From Alnus glutinosa (Eukaryota > Streptophyta > Magnoliopsida > Fagales > Betulaceae): DNA of 64,000 nt. The stretch spans positions 38,939,120 to 39,003,119 of the forward strand of contig NC_084887.1 of assembly GCF_958979055.1 (NCBI RefSeq), in the 5' to 3' direction. Position 1 is the stretch's first letter. Each line of letters starts with the position of its first letter. The notes beneath the pieces were generated by a model. The model saw only the letters and a program-made list of their open reading frames with translations, did not search any database and was not told where the DNA came from. The position numbers were made by a program, and so were the translations under genes. Positions 12,328 through 24,487 of this stretch are shown here, one piece after another.

Positions 12328-15300
12328 CGGAGAATTCGGGAAAAAAAAAAATTGTATAAAGGTAATTGCGTCTTTTAACTTCTCTTCCAGCCAAAACAAC
12401 AAAATTTCCAGTACATAGGAACATGAAGAAGAAGAAGAGAAAGAAAAACCTGAGTAAGTTCAAGCTGGCAACCACTCATAGCATCATGATGTACCCAAAC
12501 TAAAATGATTGATATTGTCTATAATGGCAAGTAAGAAACATACTCTTTTGATAAAATCACGTCCATTAGAATCCGTGTAGAATGTTTTGTTAGTATCCAT
12601 GGTAGTTGTAATTTGAGTAGCAACTTCTTTTCCAATTCCATCATCAACAGGTATAGGTCCAACCTGATTTCAGATATTTTCATAAGACCCACCATGTATT
12701 GTCCCGCAAATGAGATGCAGAGATGAACATTATTTCTTATTCAACAAATGAAACCCATCTCACTCCCCGCTCTCCTCCCCCCCCACCCAAAAAAGAAAAA
12801 AAAAAACTGGAAGAGAGAAAGAGAGAAGAAAGACAATCTACAATCTCTATGAGTTATCTAGTAAAGCTTACAATAAACTCGACTTCACCATGCTCTTTCT
12901 CCTTGTGAAGTCTGGTAATCTGCAAAAACATTTTGTGTAACATCACTAGCAACAGAGAAATGTCAAGTAGTAAATATTAAAGATTTTGTGCTCTAGCATT
13001 TATTCTAACAAAGATATCAGACAGAGATAATGATTATACTTAAAAATCCTTCCAATTGCCCAGACTCAATGAAAATTTTCTAGTATGGTTCCTTCACGAT
13101 TGTCTCATAAGGACAGTCAGAGCTGGAACATAGCGGTGTTATGGCAACAGTAACAAACTTTGCTCTACATTTTCATGCTACTATCACATTTCATGAATTC
13201 AAAGAAAAACTATGTAATAATGCATCTACGAAAAGCGTCTCTCCAAGAAGGTATGAGTCCTACGATTGCATGCTCAACCAAAACAAGAGACTACTCCAGC
13301 AGAGTTGGAGTTCCCTGAAGTCACAAAAGCACTCATAGTTAGTTGCACTTGGACAATTAGTTCTTTCCAATCTCTGAAACTACACGCAAGAACAAGTATG
13401 CAATGCAGCCATCGAAGATTGGTCAAGTCTTATATGGTTTTGAAGGACAAGTCATTAGGAGCATAGTATTAAAACAGTTTTTAATATGGGTTTTTATTTC
13501 TTGAGTTTTGATTAGCTCTGTAATCAGTGACAGATCTGTAATTTTTTGCAATTCCTACAAATTACTGGTATTTATAGTAATTAATTCGAGTCTAGAAATT
13601 TCTTGAAGTTTAAGCATCTTGAGTTTATTTTCTTTGGTCCAAGTCTGTCTTTTATTTGGTTTTTTTTTTTTTTTTGGGTCTTTAGTTTACTGGTCAAATT
13701 AGGAGTTCTAGTTCTAGTAAATTAAAGAAGAGTAAAAGAGTCCTACAAATAAGCTTCAATATACTAAAAAATTTCAGATACTTTATAAATGGTTTTGAAG
13801 CAAGAGTGAGTAGAGTGCTCTTTGCTTTTCTTTCTCTTCTACTTCTTCCTCTTCTCTAGTGCACTATTGCTGTTCACATTACTGTGTCACACAGCTCCTG
13901 AACAGGAACAAAATTCAACATTTTTTTTTCTCTCTTTGCAAGCCCCAATCAGCCACTTTCCCTTGCACTATCAAAACCCCAAAACCCTATATCTTCCCCT
14001 AATCAATAGTCACCAAACAGCCCTTTAATGCAGCCCTAAAGAACCATCTTAGCTGCTGTCCAGAATCTCCTGCACCCTAATTCTCAATTACTGCAACTCT
14101 TGGCCACCGAGATACAATCTTTTAAAAACCTAATTCAATCTTCAAACCCTAAAGCCTTTTTCTCAACATAAGAAATCCAAAGATCATCACTTTTCCTATC
14201 CTAAAGTCCACCATAAGCACATTTAGACAGATTTCTCAAACCTGTCTTACATCAAGTGACTATACGTTGTTAATTCATAACATACTTCCATTATCTTCAG
14301 CATGCAATAATGATGCTCACAGTGACAAAACAGAAGAAAATGGTTTATGAAGAAAAACATCACACATAGACAGCATCCATGACAAGCAAGGCACCTGATA
14401 TATCCATGGATTGATTTGTTGATGTACTTCTTCTATTATAGGTCCACGCATAACAGTCAAAGCAACCTGAAACTTTTAAGAACAGCTTTATATTGAAATT
14501 TCCACAATTTTTGTTTGAAAGGAGAATGTACCTCAGAAGGCATCACACACCTGTCTTTCAGGCTTTATGGGAAATGTGCCATTCGGACGGAAGACATATG
14601 CCCCAGAATTCTGAAAAATAATTGGAAACAGATACTTTAATAACTATTTCAACTGTTAAATTTGTGATTTCAAAACATGAAGAAAAGAGAAAATAAGAAA
14701 GATTTGCAACACAAGATGAACTTTATGTCTACCTGAGGATCTTTATCACTTCCGTTATATCCAGAGTAATAACTGTACGATTGTTTGACTGGTTCCTCAA
14801 CCTTCAAAAGTTATGATTAAGTGCATTAGCTACAAAATCGATTACTTTCCTGCTTCCACTCTGCTTTTCTTTTTCTTTTTTCAATTATGTTTTTTTTAGA
14901 GAGAGAGAGAGAGTTGTAAAAAAAAGGAATTGTTAAAAAGGCTGCAACAACCAAAACATTAATCACAATAGCATCAATCTCATGTTTAGCCATAGTCAAA
15001 AAAACACAAATTCAAAGAAATTCACGGAGAAGGAAAATGTAAGCATAAACTTCAATAATAAGTGATTATGAAACTGCCATGTCCATTACATACCAAGCTT
15101 CTGCTATTAACATAATTAATCATTTTTCCTTGATCAGTGGAAAAGGAAAGCTTTAAATTTCCTTGACCAACTTCAACAGTAGATTCTTCCCCTCTCTGAA
15201 ACGTGTATACAGATGATCTGGTTGAACTAGCACCTACAACCAAAAGGGAAAACAATTCAAAAATCTATGTAGGTAACTTGAAGAATGAATCTTATGTTTT

Positions 15301-18300
15301 TCCACTGCACAAAATTAATGTAAAAAAAAATGTGTATTGCAATAATTAGAGCAGACCTGGAAGTTTGGTGCTTGAAATAGTGTACGTGCTGAAACCAAGT
15401 GGTGGTACTGATGCCTTAAATGCAAGCAAATACTTAGGTGTCTGAGTTGGACTTCGACCTAAATACGCCCTGACATAGTGGTTCCTTAAGCCCACGTAGG
15501 CATTGGCTAGAGGAAGAAGCTGCGATTCAATTTCTCTTCCCTCAGAGTCATGAACAGTAACATCTTCATTGATAACCTAGGGCAAATTAGATCTTGTAAG
15601 TAGAATAATAATATTCTTCCAATATATTTATATTGAGAACAAGGATTCTCAAAGTATTGAAACTCCCAGACCTATCAAAAGATACACACAAACCAAGAAC
15701 TACTGTTGTCAATGGAATATTCTTAAAGAGGCCTCTTATTTTACATCTAATAGAAAACTCTACTCCAGAAAGAGAGTGAGAGATTTTCATATTTTTCAGT
15801 TCTACATCTTCCATTTTTAGGATATCAATGAAGTCATCAGTTATAGCCTTGCATTCACCTGTCCAAATTGAAAGTGTTTCATACACATACAAGAGCGCAT
15901 TCACAGATATTACATATTTAGGCCTAAAAATGAAGTTTTAATTGTATTATTATGCTACCTAAACTAATAAGTCTCTTTTTTGCTGTAAGTTTATCATGCT
16001 TTACATCATTCAACAACTCCCTGCAAATATTTCTGGTTCATGAAATTGAGTACAAACATCTAGCACTTTTCAGTAGTTGGTATCACGGAGAAGGTAAGTA
16101 CATGGTTTCTCGACTACATTGAAGATCCAATACATGTAAGCAGTGTAACTTCTCTTGAACGTACTGCATGACTAGTCAACTCCTTTAGATTATTAAAGAA
16201 ATGAGAACCCTGAATATTATGTTACGAGGTTTTCCAATTAGTGTGGCATGGCTCTAAATTTGAAGACACAAGGCACTCTTATAAGAGTACAAGTACTCAC
16301 TGGAATTTGAACTACATTGTCCCTCTTCCATCCAAGAGAATTGTAGACCACAACTACCTGCAATGATGAGAAGACACCATAAAATGGGGTATATCAAAAT
16401 GGAATATAAAAAGTCACAGTTATTGCAAGGAGAAGGAATATTTTCCGTACCAAACTTTTTCCTTGAGGCAGATCAACTTCTGATGCAGGACAGTAACTTA
16501 TATTCAGAAGAGGGCACTGCGAAGAGAAAATACCAAAATAAGAAGAGAGGAAAGAAGAGAAGAGAAGAAAACAATAATGTCCAAACATTTTTAGTTTGAT
16601 TTTCAATTTGTTTTTAGAAAAAACTTCTGCAAAGTTACACTTGCTAGGAGTGTCAAAAATTAAATCATCAAAATCCATCTTATAACCATTTATGCCATAA
16701 AGAAGCTAAAATTATGTAACGTAGCCAAAAGAGAAAAAGACAAAAAGTTAAATTTACAAATATAACATCCAAATGTGTCTAACCCACAGTAGAAGTATAA
16801 GAAGAAAAGAATGAAGATTATGACGAAAAGTGTTAGGGAGAGAAGCCCCAAGGGAGTCAACCAAGAGTAAGTTAATATACATATAGGACACCACTTCTAG
16901 CCCAAAAGCCTAAGCTTATGGGCTTGAGTCCACTTCGGTATATTAAACACTCACTTTCTTTATACTTTACCAATGTGGGGCACAAACCTCACAAGTGCAC
17001 TCGCAACAAATCTCACCCTCACTTGTAAGTCTCTTCCACATTGACCCAACTTTCCCTTTTGTGTAAAGGAATCACACGCAAGGAGGAGTTGGGTCAATGT
17101 GGAAGAGACTCAGAAGTGAGGGGGAGATTTTTTGTGAGTACATTTGTGAGTGTTACTGTGTCCCAAATTGATAAAGTATAAAGAAAAAGAATAGTTAACA
17201 TATATAAGTAGACCCAAGCCCATTAGATTAGGCTTTTGGGCTAAAAGAGGTATCCTAATATGTATATTAACTTACTCTTGTTATATTAACTTACTCTTGT
17301 TGGACTCTATATATGTTTCTCTCCCAAACAATTGGTATCAAAGCCATGGTTAGCTTCCATTGCTGCTGCTGCTGATATGAGTGTTTTGGTTTGACGCGTT
17401 TGGTTTGACTCCGGTAAAAGAGTTTGACTCCGCTCTTGGAGTACGCATGACACTCTTGGTTTGTAAATGATTCACACTTGAGGGGGAGTTGGGTCAATGT
17501 GGAAGACTAACAAGTGTGGGGGAGACTTGTTGGGAGTGCACTTGTAAGTGTTGTTATGTCCCACGTTGATAAAATATTAAAAACAAAAAAAAGAGTAGTT
17601 AATATACCTAAGTGGACCCAAACCCATTAGCTTAGGCTTTTTGGCTAGAAGTGGTATCCTAATATGTATATTAACTTACTCTTGGTTGGCTCCCTTGGTG
17701 CTTCTCTCCATAACAAAAAGGACAAATAGAAAGACTAGTTCTCTAACCCACAGTTTCATTAGATATAAGTAAAACTACAGAGATACCCCTAAAGCTCCAC
17801 ACTATTACTCAAACTGTAAGACTGCCAAGAAGACTAAGGGATCAATTCCAATATGATAATAGTACAGAAGGATGAAAGATCCCTTAAAGCATTACCATAT
17901 TTTAGACATGATGCATTCAAATTATAGAGGTTTAAGTCATAAAGTGTCAAATTAACAAGAGAAATGTAAGTTTGCATCTTTGGACGGTGGCATATGTGTC
18001 TCCTTTGTCGATTAGTTTTAGTTACTTTCTTTTTCGTTTTGCCCTTTCTAGTTGGGTTATTACTTTTGTATACTTCCTGTGTAGTTGGGAACACCCTACG
18101 CTTTCAATGAGATTGGTTTATTACTTATAAAAAGAAATTAAAAAAAAAAAAAAAGAGAAAAACTTATAATGTGCTCAAGAGGTCAACAGTGTGAACTGCC
18201 AAACAGAGTTTTAAGAGGTTAATCAAGGTACTGCAGATGGCTATACGAATTCCATGCTAAAAAGAGTTATTTGAGCACTGAAATTAGAAAGAGCTCATGA

Positions 18301-21300
18301 GCTTAAGGCTCGTGATATTTTACCTGTTGAAACTTAATTGTTGGGTTCCCACATCCAGTATCTGATGCAGACTGAGCCAAGCAAGCAAGTGAAGATGCAA
18401 CTAATTCCTCAGCCTGCACATAGATAATGAACAAGTGGATGACACTTGGACCAAAATGGAGAGAAAAAAACCTAGAGAAAAATCATACGGTATAAGTGTC
18501 AAAGCCAAATTCGCACCTCCGCATACCCCATAGACAAGCGTTTTGCATAATCATTAGCCACATGCTGCTTTTCTGTACCACTAACTGCATCATGATGCTG
18601 GGCAATTGCTAAAGCATCTGCCAGTGAGTCTGTGTTGGGCCCAGAATTACTCCTCCCTTTGAAAAATTCTAGCTGCCTTGCAGCCTAGAGATAAATATAT
18701 GTCAAAATCTAAAACTGTCACACTTTGACTGTGACAATCATATCCATGATAAAAATTAAAACAATCACATAAATGATACCAAATAATAGCCACTCATTAT
18801 TCTGACATAGCGCTTGAGGGCTGGTCTACTAGTAAAGTATCCTGTCCAGTACGCATTTGCACGATCTGCATATCTGGTACGGTAAATTCTTCAAACTTTA
18901 AGAAAATGTTGAAGTGGGAAACTACAAGCAAATAGGTTACATGACATCCAAACATTAGACTCACGGGAAAAAGTCATCACTCTTGATTGGCCAGGACTCA
19001 TCTGTAGCATATTTTGCATCAGTATACACGGATGGGGTAGAGTACAGAGCGTTGACACGCCCATCCTGGAAGTATCCAATCAAACCAATTAGAAACAATA
19101 GATTTCGGAAACATAAGATGAAGGACGTGAATAATGAGGCATTATTCAACTGACACACATGGAAAATTAAACATAGTTAAAAAGAGGAAGATAATTGTAT
19201 GAACTACAACTTATCTAGGAGGCATATGTTCATGAGATGGAACTATCAGCTCACTTAGCAGGACTATTAACAAGTTCGATTAATGTCATACCCAATTGGC
19301 CAAACATAAATAGTTATGGTTAAAAGAAATGGGACAGGTGAAATGCAAATTCTGATACAGCTTTGAAAATTATATCCTGCACTTAGCAATACTACTAAGT
19401 TGTAAGGCTAACATAATACCGACCAACATTGTGTATATGCACTTACAAATTCCCAAAAAATAAAACTAATCCTTCATCAACACATTCGTGCCCTTTAGAC
19501 GATTCTTAACATTATTTCCACAATAATTACCAGCAGCCTATATCAGTAATACATTATGTGTTAGTTGGAGCGAGCCGTCTAATAATCTAAATGGCTTTCT
19601 TGAAAAACCATGAGAGAAGCATAATGAACACAGAGATTCTCACTTAACCAATGATCAGTCTAATAATCATCAACTTAAGGACTTTGTAGAGAAAAGAAAG
19701 GAGTAAGATTATGATAGTGATGATGAAACATTGTAGAGACCATCTTTGCAGTTTTAACCATCAGTCACCTGGTTGACATAATGAATGAGTTTGTCCATCT
19801 GGCGGAACCATGTATGTGCGTACTGATACTTAAAATCTGTTCCCATAGTCCACATGATATGGTTTGTTCGGGTTATATTAGCCTGAGAAAGAAAAAAATA
19901 TTATTAGCAACTAGTAGAGGCCCCTTGAGAATGGGAAGAGAGAATTACTTTGAATGCTTATTTGACAAGTTAATCAAAGATAGATCTTATTCAAGTTCAA
20001 GAGAATGCAACTCTTCGTATTTTTAAGAACTTACCATGTTGCTTTTGCCAAAGTCTGTTCTCATATTGATGCATAAGAAATATTCCTGAAATAGCTGTAA
20101 CTCCTACAGATAATTCTGAACTATCGTAGATTTTGAAGGAGCACTAAAACTCGACAAGGTGACCCCAAATTATGATGCAACAGTTGCACAGAGGTTGAAG
20201 GTTGTAAAAGTTCCAAAAGGAAACTTTTGTTTCAATGCTCATGTTGAATATGGATATTCATATAGCATGATTACCGATAATATTATGTTTGAGCCAGCCT
20301 CAAGCAGAAACTTAAGTGGATGATTTGTCCTACCAGCCATATAACTTTAGCAAGAAAGTAAAAATTCAAGTTACAACAGGAGGCCTCACTGTGGAAGAAA
20401 ATAAATATTCACATATAAAGACTGAGGATCATTTGAAGGCAAATGCCGCCTAATCAATTCCACCAAAACAGAAAGGTTTAAAAAGGAAAGCCACAATGGG
20501 AAAGCAGATAAAATAATTCCTTACACACAGGGTGAAAAGATTTCCCAATTTACCTGCGATACTGCAGCAGCAACAAAGTCATTTACTCGCTCTTGAACAT
20601 TGTAATCGAACAAATTAATGTCATCCTTCATTGTAAGAGGAAATGAAATTTAACTTCACAAGCAAGCAGATACTCAAAGTGCTGATAGGAAATTAACAAG
20701 TTTTAATTATTTTTACTTGAACTATTGGGGAATTATCATTGACTTCAAAGTAGAAACCACCAGGTGGAGGCTCATAATTCTCAGGGAATGCACCAGCAAA
20801 AATCTGCACAATTTAAGAAGAAAACCAACAAAAATTCATCAACAATGCAAAGGCAACAAAGAAACAAGACTAAAATCACTAAATCCTGAGTTCGAGGAAT
20901 TATCTCCACCATGATAATTCACCTGAGTGCAATTCTAACTGAGTAAAACCCAGAAAAGAAAAAGGAGGAAAAAAAAAAAAAAAACTTGCTCATCACCTGA
21001 GCAGATGAACCAAGGCTCTTGGAACCCTGCCACACAACTTCAAGACTTTTCTCATTTTTGCGCTTAGCTCTGTCTTGGTAATCTATCCGACCAAAGAAAA
21101 GTGAGTCGAATCCAACCTACACAAATAGCAGAGATTGACCAGTGCTTGTGGAAATGTATGCATATAGAATTTCTTTCAGTCATATGGCTCTTGATTAATT
21201 ATGACTTTCCAAATTGTCTCTTGTTTGACGAGGAAGGGAAATATTATAAACAAAGCAATGCATTTGAAACTAAATATATGAAGGAAAAAAAAAAAAAAAA

Positions 21301-22860
21301 AGCTTACTTCTGCACCCAACAAATAAGCCTGTATTGCAGAATGTCCAAAGGGATCAATTTGCCAACCGATTCTTGGAACAACACCAAAATCCCTTTTGAT
21401 AAACCGATGCCCAAGTGTTGTCTGGTCAATCATATCAATGTAATGTGTTGCTGCCTCATCATGCATACACATACCCCCATTTCTGCAATAACAAGGAAAG
21501 AACAAGAATCAAGAAAAAAACTTTTGGTAAAATAGATGACACTCTCAATATCTCATTCAATCAATCTCAGTAAACATAAAAGAATGTTTTTAACTCATAT
21601 AACCTACATAAATGTATGAAAAAATAAAAATAAAAAATCATGACTTATTTTTTAACTTAGAATTGTACATTACATGAACTCTAGTTGCCCTGAGCTCACT
21701 AGCTGCTTGACCACATCCTGCACTGCCTTACTCTGATCTCTCCACCACCGTTGGAAAAATGCCTTAATTGATGAAGCAAGAGAAAAAATCAAATACAAAA
21801 ATATTTTTGGAATATAAGACGAAATCAGTTGGCAGCAATAATTGAACATGTAGCATCATCTAATGAGTAGGAGGTAATCAATATCACATACGCATCAGAA
21901 AGCTAATATACAATGGCCCCAACAATATATATGACAAGAGAATTGCATTGGCACTCCTTATTTGCACCTAAATTGGCCAAGATCAACCAATTGATAGTAT
22001 TTACAACTTTAGGTCTTTTTACATGAAAACGAGGTGAAAAAAAAAACCCTACACTAGGCATTTGATGTAACCCTGTCCTTGCGATTCCAAGACACAGTAG
22101 TACAATGAGATATTACAGTCTTGACCATCAAAGAGAGCATTGGTGGTATGGGGTATAATTGAAAGGCAGTTAAAAGGGACATAATTTTTCCGGTCCTAAG
22201 TTCCTATTCTCCTACATCTATATGCAAGTCCATCATAGTCCTTAACATTCTTCATATTTTTCACCAACGAAACCTTGATGCTTTGTTTGCTTGACGGGAA
22301 AATGTCGAAAAAGAAAAGAAATTGCAACTTGAAACCTTCTCAGTAAAATGTTTCAGTTTCCAATTATGACGGTAGACAGAAGCTTAAAATTTTAGTTTCT
22401 TTTTCTTTCCCTAAGTTTTATCAGCAACCAGACAGTTCAATTTTTCATCACGAAAATTAGGAATATGGACCAAGATAACTTGCCTGCTCAACATAGATAA
22501 ACTTCCGGTTCTTGTCAGCCAACAGCGCAGGCACTAGAGAATCCAATACATTTTGAACACAAGCCCCCTAAACAGCCAGGAACAACAACTTTTTTAAGTT
22601 TATTTTCAATCAAAATAAAAAACCCACAAACAAAGACAAGGCGGAAAAGAGAAAGAGACCTGGATGGAATTGTTGGAGCCAACGTAGTACTGATCAACGG
22701 TCTTCAACCAACCAACATCGTCGTGGGTGTGAGGAACCAAATGGACATTAAGCTTTCCCGGGACTATGCTTTGCGAAGTGTTGTATTCTATGAAGTTGGA
22801 TTCTGTACATAGAATCCCAGCAAAAAGGACCAGGCAAAAGAACACTCGGGGGATCCCCAT
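9126..22860 (-). CDS. Lysosomal-type alpha-mannosidase (GH38), tandem copy 1
   Basis: Hydrolyses terminal alpha-linked mannose from N-glycans in vacuole or apoplast. 29 exons, 1020 aa: 22860-22660, 22567-22484, 21762-21674, 21482-21308, 21116-20997, 20803-20717, 20625-20554, 19882-19769, 19065-18965, 18873-18780, 18684-18517, 18413-18324, 16516-16451, 16357-16301, 15576-15357, 15233-15094, 14801-14733, 14610-14551, 14466-14395, 12919-12872, 12663-12544, 12201-12136, 11497-11385, 11075-10991, 10196-10086, 9997-9902, 9691-9644, 9515-9447, 9353-9126. The start is chosen at MGIPRVFF because it begins a hydrophobic signal peptide; no in-frame ATG is better placed. GH38 residues are visible: zinc-binding HTHDD (44-48), nucleophile D168 in WQIDPFGH, and HHDAVSGT (409 onward). 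Intron 2 uses a GC donor (CAG|GCAAGT). The C-terminus reads about 12 residues past the usual IDF end. Introns contain LINE, TRIM and relic insertions. All exons join in frame, so the gene looks functional. Confidence 0.95.
10490..10905 (+). mobile_element. 5'-truncated L1-type LINE fragment
   Basis: Lies in intron 24 of mannosidase copy 1, antisense to it. A plus-strand reading gives a degraded LINE reverse-transcriptase C-terminus (LFWCLWKEINKSCFEDMERS), which resembles the plant consensus CLMWCLWRERNxRxFEDxE. It is followed by a 3'UTR and the terminal motif TTACGCTTTTAATAAGACTG, then an A-rich tail (AAAAAATAAAAATAAAAAA). The same 3' end recurs at 18090-18155, and a related one near 51615-51660. 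It is a dead 3' fragment. Confidence 0.75.
12274..12325. repeat. (TA)n microsatellite, about 26 units
   Basis: Uninterrupted TA dinucleotides in an intron of mannosidase copy 1, between exons 21 and 22. Probably length-polymorphic. Confidence 0.95.
16831..17062 (-). mobile_element. Inverted LTR plus adjoining internal sequence of a TRIM element
   Basis: On the minus strand this stretch matches the LTRs at 17128-17330 and 17528-17715, including TAGGCTTTTGGGCTAGAAG-like and TCCTATATGTATATTAACTTACTC-like blocks. It ends with TGTTAGGGAG on the plus strand, the complement of the CTCTCC..AACA LTR end. It also carries the polypurine-tract-proximal sequence GTTGGGTCAATGTGGAAGAG. It faces the direct copy across a spacer of about 20-40 bases, so the pair forms a long inverted repeat. 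Confidence 0.75.
17084..17715 (+). mobile_element. TRIM-type (miniature Copia-like) LTR retrotransposon in a mannosidase intron
   Basis: Two direct LTRs of about 190-200 bp (about 17128-17330 and 17528-17715) flank an internal region of roughly 200 bp. Just after the first LTR is ATTGGTATCAAAGCCATGG, a Copia-type primer-binding site for initiator tRNA-Met. Just before the second LTR is a polypurine tract (GTGTGGGGGAGA). No coding capacity is present, which together with the size fits a TRIM. Another polypurine tract and internal 3' sequence (17084-17127) precede the first LTR, so that LTR is shared between two internal segments. LTR1 has lost its 5' TG and has a short internal duplication of TTATATTAACTTACTCTTG at 17261-17300. 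Confidence 0.8.
17960..18155 (+). mobile_element. LINE 3'UTR fragment
   Basis: Sequence from TTTGGACGGTGGCATATGTG to ACCCTACGCTTTCAATGAGA and the A-rich tail aligns by eye with the 3'UTR of the LINE fragment at 10725-10905. No coding part is left. It lies in the same mannosidase gene, intron 12. Confidence 0.7.
20128..20452 (+). pseudogene. Coding-like relic of an unrecognised gene, antisense in a mannosidase intron
   Basis: A plus-strand frame from about 20128 reads as plausible protein for some 65 residues (VDFEGALKLDKVTPNYDATV, then AHVEYGYSYSM, MFEPASSRNL) before TGA near 20322. With one frame shift it continues (VDDLSYQPYNFSKKVKIQV, TVEENKYSHIKTEDHLKANA) to TAA near 20452. The composition is ordinary soluble or beta-strand-rich protein, unlike the surrounding intron. 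There are no introns in it, so a processed pseudogene fragment is the simplest explanation. I do not recognise the parent gene. Confidence 0.5.
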
Positions 22861-24094
22861 TACAAGTCCAATTCTAGAGTGAAGGTCTTTGAGCACAGAA
22901 ACAAATTTAGATAAGCGTTTTTTCACTTTTGGTCACAGGCTTTAATTGCTTTTGTGCAAGTGGAAGAACACATGAGGCGTGAGCGTGTGATTGATCAGAA
23001 AAGGTGGGCTGTGCATGGGTATGAAGAAGGCTTTACAAATTACAAGTAAAGAGTTTGGGTCAACTGGTAATGGGAAGGAGAGAGTTGTCAAGGGGAGCTG
23101 CCATGCCGTTGGAGACTTGGAGTAAAAGGGAAAATGGTAGCCAATTAGCCATATTCCCATTTTACACCCATCCCAATGATCCCATTGCTCCTGGCGTCGC
23201 AGTGCCACTTCATAATAATAATAATAAAAAAAAAAAAAAAAAAACCCTGACATGGCAATGTAACAAAGCTCTGTCATGTTAGCCCCAAAAATAAAAAATT
23301 AATTAATTAATTAATTAAAAATTAAAAATAAAAATAAAAAAAAAAATTGTCCGCCTCACTTATAAGTAGCCGACCACCCCAACCAAATCTTTGAAATGGT
23401 GCAACCATTCTAAAGCCCATGACGAAACGTCCGATTTGGTGGTCACAACCATTAAATTGAACGGTTCCAACCACATAGGGTATCGGTTGGTGATGACCTG
23501 ACCAAGAGAGGATGTGCAAATTATTTTTTTGGCTGATTGGCTGAGAGTGAGGGGGGTGGGAGTTAAGTGAGAGTATGACTAGCATTTTTCTAGAGGATTA
23601 ATTGGGCAAACCCAGCTCAGTTTAACGTTTAATGTTTGAACTTTTTTTGAGATTGTCCGGGTCGAAAAAGTAGCATAGAGCTTACACCAAGCATTTGAGG
23701 CACCCATTAATCTCTGTTTGTCTTAAGCTCCAATTTTTTGTACATGTTTGAACTTTCCTCTAATAAAACATTGTGAAATCAACAAATTCATCAAGCAAAA
23801 TCATTATCCGTTGATTTATCCCTCTTATCCAAGTTTCAACCCCATTATAAATTTATTATTTAGTAGTGCAGCTTACTAAATAAGATTACTCATGTATAAA
23901 TTAATCTCATACCTACACCACACCAACATAATCTCTAAAACTCAAAAGTGTGGTACTTAAACTCAAAGACTCACATGATCACATCAGAAAAACGACATCA
24001 TCTCATTCTCACCCCTAAAAGGTAAAATGATATTTACCTAACCAAAAAATTTAAAAAAAAAAAAAAAAAAAAACACTTTAGCAAAACACCAAAA
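22861..24094. other. Promoter and upstream region of mannosidase copy 1
   Basis: The upstream region for the minus-strand mannosidase. It contains poly-A (23225-23244), an (AATT)n tract at 23296-23320 and AT-rich low-complexity sequence. No gene or recognisable mobile element is seen. Confidence 0.5.
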
Positions 24095-24433
24095 GACATG
24101 TTGTGCTTAGATGATCCGATGCCACTCTTTTCGAGTCTTCTACATGTATACTACATAAGCACAAGCTTCTTTATCAGGAACTAGAGATTTGGAGGTAATC
24201 AAAGTTAGTAATGAAAGAGTGCATTTCCATTGGGGCAAGTTCCACCACTAGCTTTACAAGGTCAACAAGTCATCCTCTCACCACCTTTGGTTCTTCAGCA
24301 GGGCCTTTTACTTATTAGGCTAACATTTCCTTCTCCATCTTAGCTTGTTCTTGATTGGCAGACAAACCCATATATGTCACTTTACTAATCTGAAAATAAT
24401 ACAGAAGACATAAAAATCACAACATGTTTTAAA
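24095..24433 (-). pseudogene. Relic of a third alpha-mannosidase: last exon, 3'UTR and part of intron 28
   Basis: The sequence matches 28850-29180 (last exon of mannosidase copy 2 with its flanks) along most of its length. It includes the exon 29 acceptor (exon begins at about 24389), the preceding intron (CATAAAAATCACAACATGTTT) and the downstream region containing CAAGCTTCT. Translation starts ISKVTYMGLSANQEQAKMEK and then meets TAATAA about 24 codons in, where intact copies read LTWKVEG, so it is dead. Homology stops near 24433, about 55 bases from the end of the PPR pseudogene. Exons 1-28 of this copy are absent from the window. Confidence 0.88.
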
Positions 24434-24487
24434 CCACTCTGTAATTGTTGTCCCGTTTTACAAGAAAATTTTGGGTGTTTTACAAAG

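Noticed and set aside
13130-14260. Possible LTR fragment in mannosidase copy 1 intron 19
   Set aside because: TATA-like and pyrimidine-rich stretches occur, but no repeat ends, primer-binding site or second copy could be found.
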